Shown: positions 6,504 to 9,520 of the stretch, piece after piece
Position numbering within the stretch: the stretch's first letter is position 1
How the letters are laid out: each line of letters starts with the position of its first letter
Source of the DNA: Dehalococcoidia bacterium
Lineage (GTDB): Bacteria; Chloroflexota; Dehalococcoidia; Tepidiformales; Tepidiformaceae
Assembly (NCBI GenBank): GCA_009838385.1
Contig: VXRS01000191.1
Span: 1 to 9,520, forward strand
Length of the DNA: 9,520 nucleotides
Direction: 5' to 3'
Position numbers and translations under genes: made by a program
Notes under the pieces: generated by a model
Databases searched by the model: none
Told to the model about the DNA's origin: nothing
Seen by the model: only the letters and a program-made list of their open reading frames with translations

Positions 6504-6995
6504 CTGAGGAGTGCGCCATGCCCGTCGGCCCCAACGATCTCGAAACCGCCCGCAAGCTCTTTGAAGAGGGCGGCTGGAGCAGCGGCGACCCCTACGGCCC
6601 CGACCAGTGGTTCGCCGAGGACGCCGTCATGCGCGACATCGTCGGCCACGAGGATGCGCTGCGTGGCCACGAGGAGATCCGCCAGTTCTGGGCCAGCCAG
6701 AAGGTCGGCATCACCCTCCGCGTCCCCGTCGAGGACCTCTACGTCGCCGAGGGCCACCGCGGCGTCGCCGTCCTCTGGATGGCCTACGGCCAGATCATGG
6801 ATGAAGAGAGCGACGACTATGGCCGGTGGGCCAGCTTCGAGGGCATGTCCCGCCTTGAGTTCAACGACGACGGCGAGGTCACCCTCGAGGTCGACTACCA
6901 CCACGGCGGCCAGGGCATCGTCGATAGCTGGGTCGCGCACTGGAACGCGCGCCGCGCTCGCCCCTGGAAGGAGCTCGGGGAGATAACGGGCGCCT
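6504..6995 (+). repeat. Tandem duplication, copy 2
   Basis: This is the second copy of the unit, in direct orientation. It includes the same 14-nt leader with ribosome binding site. Bases 6579-6788 are identical to 6044-6253; the remainder differs at many first, second and third codon positions. Confidence 0.9.
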
Positions 6996-6997
6996 GA
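6518..6997 (+). CDS. NTF2/SnoaL-like protein, copy 2
   Basis: Also 159 residues, differing from copy 1 at 14 positions (21, 91, 98-100, 102, 103, 105, 106, 118, 120, 131, 134, 135). Most lie in the loop and strands around residues 91-106, where NENYAKWIT becomes SDDYGRWAS. These are residues of the second half of the barrel and may alter ligand or partner choice (inference). The frame extends upstream to an ATG at 6473, but the ATG at 6518 matches copy 1 and has the same GAGGAG leader. No promoter-like TAGAAT box lies between the copies, so it is probably cotranscribed with copy 1. Its stop faces the membrane-protein stop across 9 bp. Confidence 0.8.
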   Translation: MPVGPNDLETARKLFEEGGWSSGDPYGPDQWFAEDAVMRDIVGHEDALRGHEEIRQFWASQKVGITLRVPVEDLYVAEGHRGVAVLWMAYGQIMDEESDDYGRWASFEGMSRLEFNDDGEVTLEVDYHHGGQGIVDSWVAHWNARRARPWKELGEITGA

Positions 6998-7006
6998 CGT
7001 CACGCC

Positions 7007-8179
7007 CTAGCGCCCCGCCGCCGCCTCCACCTCCGTCGCCGCGTCCTGCTCGATAGCGGAGACGTAGACGGTGCGCACCGCCAGCGCCTGCCGCAGGTCG
7101 CGCACCACGTCCTCGAAGAACTGCGCGCGGTAGTCCGCGTTCGTGACGATGCTCACCGTGAAGTAGAAGGCCGAGAAGGCGGTGAGGAAAACGGCCACCT
7201 TGATATGCGCGAGCGTCAGCACGGTCCCGGTGCCGTCGTCGATTCCGAGGAGGACCTGTGGCTCCTGGCCGATCCAGTCCCGGACGAGCGCTTCGTCCAT
7301 CGCGATCACGCCGAAGGCGACGAAGAAGGCCCCCAGCACGACACTTACGAACGCCACCTGCAGCGTCAGGCTGAAGAGCACGACCAGCCCGGCGTTCAAC
7401 CACTGCCGCCTGCTGAGGGGCGCATCCAGCTGAAGGGCGCGCGCGCTCACCGCAAGCCCCTCGGCGGGCGTTCCCCGCACGAGTCCCTCCACCCGTTGGG
7501 CGCTGTCGAACGTCTCCAGCTCGCCGATCTCGCCGGGAAGCCGGGAGACGAGGAAGGCGCCGGTCACCAGGACGAAGAGCCCGACCAGGAGCCCGAGGAG
7601 CGCATCCTCGATCCCTCCCGCCACTCTCCACACCTCTTCGGTGATGAAGAGAAACGTGACGAACAGGAGCAGCAGCGGCAGCGCCCGTGCGAACAGCCCC
7701 GCGACATCGCGGACGTTGCGGACGAGGAGCAAGCCCGCCCAGCCCAGGATCGGCAGCAGCCCGTAGCTCACGACGGCGAAGATCACGGCCAGAATCACCG
7801 CGTTGAAGAACATGAGGGAGAAGAGGTGTGTCCAATTCAGGTCGAGCACGGCTGCGAGGGCGCCCGGAAGGACAAGGTACACGGCCACCTCCACCCACCC
7901 CACCCGCTGCGGCAGCGCCAGAAGCCTCCGCCCCCGCAGGAAGTTGAGCCCCGCCCAGATTCCCGGGATCAGCAAGAGCACGAACCCCACGACCAGCACA
8001 TTCACCCACCACGGAAGGCTCGGGTTCACGAAGAGGAAGGCTTCGAGCAGGAGCGCCAGCACCAGAAACGGCAGGGCCCGCGTCAGAATGTCCTCGCGGG
8101 CGTTGTAGTTCTGGATGAAGTGGGGGACGCCCCGCCTCTGGAACCACCCCTCCGTGGCCGCAATCGCCTCGGCGCTCAT
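7007..8179 (-). CDS. Polytopic membrane protein, function unknown
   Basis: The 390-residue product begins MSAEAIAATEGWFQRRGVPHF and then NYNAREDILTRALPFLV, followed by about eight hydrophobic segments (near 34-52, 58-80, 97-113, 117-138, 139-153, 164-180, 192-211, 262-291 and 326-346). A soluble loop spans about 213-260, and a C-terminal tail (NADYRAQFFEDVVRDLRQALAVRTVY) is predicted to be cytoplasmic. The pattern WFxRRGVPHFI...REDxLTRxLPFL recalls an uncharacterised family seen in high-GC bacteria; no transport or catalytic motif was recognised. The open frame continues upstream through the preceding gene, but ATG at 8179 fits the family-like N-terminus and lies 20 nt after the upstream stop. 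It is second in a two-gene minus-strand unit. Confidence 0.75.
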   Translation of the reverse strand: MSAEAIAATEGWFQRRGVPHFIQNYNAREDILTRALPFLVLALLLEAFLFVNPSLPWWVNVLVVGFVLLLIPGIWAGLNFLRGRRLLALPQRVGWVEVAVYLVLPGALAAVLDLNWTHLFSLMFFNAVILAVIFAVVSYGLLPILGWAGLLLVRNVRDVAGLFARALPLLLLFVTFLFITEEVWRVAGGIEDALLGLLVGLFVLVTGAFLVSRLPGEIGELETFDSAQRVEGLVRGTPAEGLAVSARALQLDAPLSRRQWLNAGLVVLFSLTLQVAFVSVVLGAFFVAFGVIAMDEALVRDWIGQEPQVLLGIDDGTGTVLTLAHIKVAVFLTAFSAFYFTVSIVTNADYRAQFFEDVVRDLRQALAVRTVYVSAIEQDAATEVEAAAGR

Positions 8180-8199
8180 GACGGCCGGCTTGGAGGCCG

Positions 8200-8592
8200 C
8201 TACTCGCTCAGGAACATCGGGCCCGGAGGCGCGCTCGCGGCCGCCGCCTCCGTCGCCTCCAGCATGTCCCGGATGCGCTCCGCTTCGCGCCCGAGTTCCT
8301 CGGGGCTGAGCGAGTACGCATGGCGCGCGATGCCCCCCATGCCCCGCGAACCCCACTCCACCACCAGGTCCTCGATCTCGTCCAGCACCGCCCCCGGCAC
8401 CGCCTTCCGCGGGAGCCGCAGCTCCGCAATCCGCGTCCACGCCGCCGCCAGCCCCTGCGGCGTCGGCTCCTCCGTGCCCAGGTCGCCCACCGCGTCCCGC
8501 AGCCGCGCGATCGTCGGCTCCAGCTGGTGCGCCGTGTAGGTCGCGTCGTGGTCGTCGCGAAGGATGTCCGGCAGGTCCAGGTTGATGGGCAT
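8200..8592 (-). CDS. Hypothetical 130-residue protein
   Basis: The protein starts MPINLDLPDILRDDHDATYT and is mostly helical and acidic, with a stretch LEPTIARLRDAVGDLG, a central LRLPRKAVPGAVLDEIEDLVVEWGSRG, and a C-terminal helix PEELGREAERIRDMLEATEAAAAS. No signal peptide, membrane segment or known catalytic motif is seen and the family is not recognised. The frame stays open well upstream across the divergent toxin-antitoxin genes, but ATG 8592 is the only start that keeps the gene on its own side of the intergenic region. No Shine-Dalgarno precedes it; a TACACT box sits so close that the transcript could be leaderless. It is cotranscribed with the downstream membrane protein, 20 nt away. 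Confidence 0.65.
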   Translation of the reverse strand: MPINLDLPDILRDDHDATYTAHQLEPTIARLRDAVGDLGTEEPTPQGLAAAWTRIAELRLPRKAVPGAVLDEIEDLVVEWGSRGMGGIARHAYSLSPEELGREAERIRDMLEATEAAAASAPPGPMFLSE

Positions 8593-8639
8593 GGCCGCAG
8601 TGTAGCGCCACGGGGAGCACCTGGGGACCCCGCATCCGA

Positions 8640-8672
8640 AGTGGTCACATGCTGGTACGATAGTGGTCATAT
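8640..8672 (+). promoter_or_regulatory. Promoter and candidate operator of the toxin-antitoxin operon
   Basis: The -10-like TACGAT lies at 8656-8661. It is flanked by two near-identical direct repeats, AGTGGTCACAT (8640-8650) and AGTGGTCATAT (8662-8672), whose starts are 22 bp apart, about two helical turns. A third TGGTCA occurs at the antitoxin start (8693-8698). YefM/Phd antitoxins, alone or with toxin, usually repress their own promoter by binding repeats at this place, so these are the likely operators. Confidence 0.55.
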
Positions 8673-8691
8673 CGACACGGGGAGCACAGCC

Positions 8692-8964
8692 ATGGTCACC
8701 GAGAGCGGCGACGCGGCCCGCACCATGAAGGCGTCCGAGTTCAAGGCAAGGTGCCTCGCCCTCATGGACGAGATCGCCGAGAGCGGTGAGGAGATCATCA
8801 TCACCAAGCACGGCAAACCCGTGGCGAAGCTCGCCCCCTGCGACGACAAGACCGCCAGCTTGTTCGGGCGTGGCGGCGACATCGTCATCCTCGGCGACAT
8901 CATCGAGCCGATTGATGTGGAGTGGGAGGCCGAGACCGACCCCGACCGCGTGCTCAATCCATGA
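8692..8964 (+). CDS. Antitoxin, Phd/YefM family
   Basis: This 90-residue protein contains the Phd/YefM DNA-binding fold: MKASEFKARCLALMDEIAESG, then the strand-turn-strand EEIIITKHGKPVAKLAP (33-49), which is the family signature. The C-terminal half, with VEWEAETDPDRVLNP, is acidic and probably wraps the toxin. The frame is open much further upstream, but ATG 8692 has GGGGAG (8679-8684) at 7-nt spacing. An internal ATG at codon 12 is less likely. The stop overlaps the toxin start as ATGA, typical for coupled synthesis. It should neutralise the VapC-like PIN toxin and autorepress the operon through the repeats just upstream. Confidence 0.92.
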   Translation: MVTESGDAARTMKASEFKARCLALMDEIAESGEEIIITKHGKPVAKLAPCDDKTASLFGRGGDIVILGDIIEPIDVEWEAETDPDRVLNP

Positions 8965-9359
8965 TTCTGCTCGACACGCACGTCCTCGTCTGGTTCTGGC
9001 ACGGCCAGTCCGATTTGGGGGGACGCGCGCGTGAGACCATCGAGCGTGAGTGGCGGGTCGGGAGCGCCGCCGTTTCAACCATCACCTTCTGGGAAGCCGG
9101 CATGCTGCAGGATAAGGGGCGTATCCAGTTGCCCGCGGAAACCGCCGCCTGGCGCGCCTCCCTGCTGCGCGATGGACTCGTCGAGATCCCCGTTGACGGC
9201 GCCATCGCCGCCCGCGCTGGCTCCCTGCGCGACATCCACGGCGACCCCGCCGACCGCGTCATCCTCGCTACCGCCCTTGAGGGCCACCAGCTCATCACCG
9301 CCGATGACCGCCTCCTCGCCTGGCCCGGCGACATCGCTCGCCTCGACGCCCGCGAATGA
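8961..9359 (+). CDS. PIN-domain toxin, VapC family
   Basis: This 132-residue protein is a PIN-domain ribonuclease of normal length. The acidic metal-binding residues are all present: D5 in MILLDTHVLVW, E45 in TFWEAG, D98 in DPADRVI and D115 in ITADDRLL. These would coordinate Mg2+ or Mn2+ and cleave RNA; many VapC toxins cut initiator tRNA or 23S rRNA, but the target here cannot be predicted. ATG 8961 is chosen because it overlaps the antitoxin stop by 4 nt and begins directly at the first beta strand. A Phd/YefM partner with VapC is a common pairing. The gene looks intact. Confidence 0.92.
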   Translation: MILLDTHVLVWFWHGQSDLGGRARETIEREWRVGSAAVSTITFWEAGMLQDKGRIQLPAETAAWRASLLRDGLVEIPVDGAIAARAGSLRDIHGDPADRVILATALEGHQLITADDRLLAWPGDIARLDARE

Positions 9360-9374
9360 CGCCCGGTCCCGCTT

Positions 9375-9410
9375 CTGCGGTACACCGCTAGAATCCTGCC
9401 TCTACCGCAG
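9375..9410 (+). promoter_or_regulatory. Promoter-like box inside an inverted repeat upstream of nitroreductase
   Basis: CTGCGGTA (9375-9382) and TACCGCAG (9403-9410) form a perfect 8-bp inverted repeat with a 20-bp spacer. The spacer contains TAGAAT (9389-9394), part of the octamer GCTAGAAT shared with the 5940 region. Binding of a dimeric repressor over the arms would cover the -10 and the start of transcription. Confidence 0.45.
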
Positions 9411-9430
9411 GCCAGGAACCACGGGCCTGC
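9407..9430 (+). promoter_or_regulatory. Leader hairpin before nitroreductase
   Basis: GCAGGCC (9407-9413) pairs with GGCCTGC (9424-9430) around a 10-nt loop. It would form in the 5' leader shortly after the predicted transcription start and ends 4 nt before the AGGAGG ribosome binding site (9435-9440). It has no U tract, so it is not an ordinary terminator. Its left arm overlaps the right arm of the larger inverted repeat. Confidence 0.35.
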
Positions 9431-9451
9431 CTCCAGGAGGACCCGCCCGCC

Positions 9452-9520
9452 ATGAGCATCACCAACGACATCTTCGAAGTCATGGACACCTGCCGCGCCA
9501 TGCGCCGGCTCAAGCCCGAC
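9452..9520 (+). CDS. Nitroreductase family protein, N-terminus (3' end outside window)
   Basis: Only 23 codons are visible, reading MSITNDIFEVMDTCRAMRRL and continuing KPD. The segment IFEVMDTCRAMRRLKPD closely matches the start of many FMN-dependent nitroreductase-like flavoproteins, where the RAMR arginines contact FMN. The ATG is preceded by AGGAGG (9435-9440) with a rather long 11-nt spacing. Substrate and full length are unknown because the window ends here. Its own promoter-like box suggests that it is not part of the toxin-antitoxin operon. Confidence 0.7.
   Translation, partial: MSITNDIFEVMDTCRAMRRLKPD

Noticed and set aside
6988..7007. GGGCG...CGCCC inverted repeat around TGACGTCA as a bidirectional terminator
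   Set aside because: The stem is only 5 bp and there is no T tract on either strand. It overlaps the final codons of copy 2 of the NTF2-like gene and the neighbouring gene's stop, so it may be chance.
8593..9078. Extension of the minus-strand 130-residue gene to an upstream start
   Set aside because: It would run antisense through the whole antitoxin gene and into the toxin gene; the N-terminal extension has no plausible fold.

Overview
This is a GC-rich bacterial chromosomal window with tightly packed, mostly short operons, frequent GTG starts and strong purine-rich ribosome binding sites. No gene here fixes the taxon. The mix of a DUF3352-like membrane-anchored protein, an acyl-CoA dehydrogenase/APH-like kinase/SDR operon, NTF2-like proteins, a nitroreductase and a YefM-VapC pair would fit a Chloroflexota (for example Dehalococcoidia-like) or actinobacterium-like genome. 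This is a low-confidence inference.

The outstanding region is 1-1020 (+). It holds three consecutive thioredoxin-fold genes, the first cut by the window edge. The second and third look truncated in a normal reading. Each is a single open frame interrupted only by TGA codons that fall exactly on the redox-active CxxC positions. Gene 2 reads W-U-P-T-C and gene 3 reads T-U-G-P-U (U = selenocysteine). Both are secreted, and gene 2 has a good lipobox. In each, a GC hairpin with the same CGUGU loop begins its loop exactly 23 nt after the first TGA, as expected for a bacterial SECIS element. TGA is an ordinary stop elsewhere in the window, so this is local recoding. The pair is best read as a tandem of surface-anchored selenoprotein thiol/selenol oxidoreductases, one UxxC and one UxxU.

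Region 1024-4257 (-) is an operon read from right to left: SDR dehydrogenase, acyl-CoA dehydrogenase (ACAD10/11-like group), then an APH-fold phosphotransferase. Together they suggest catabolism of a hydroxylated or CoA-linked substrate. It converges on the selenoprotein operon with 3 bp between stop codons. A 123-bp divergent promoter region (4258-4380) separates it from a membrane-anchored DUF3352-like protein (4381-5913, +).

Region 5942-6997 (+) carries a TAGAAT promoter-like box and two tandem copies of an NTF2/SnoaL-like gene. They share a 210-bp block without a single difference, next to diverged 3' parts. Region 7007-8592 (-) holds an unrecognised 130-aa protein followed by a polytopic membrane protein. 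Region 8640-9359 (+) is a YefM/Phd-VapC toxin-antitoxin operon with direct repeats flanking its -10 box. The window ends with the first 23 codons of a nitroreductase-family gene (9452-9520), preceded by a promoter-like box inside an 8-bp inverted repeat and by a leader hairpin. No rRNA, tRNA, CRISPR array or insertion sequence was seen, and no gap over 300 bases lacks a gene.
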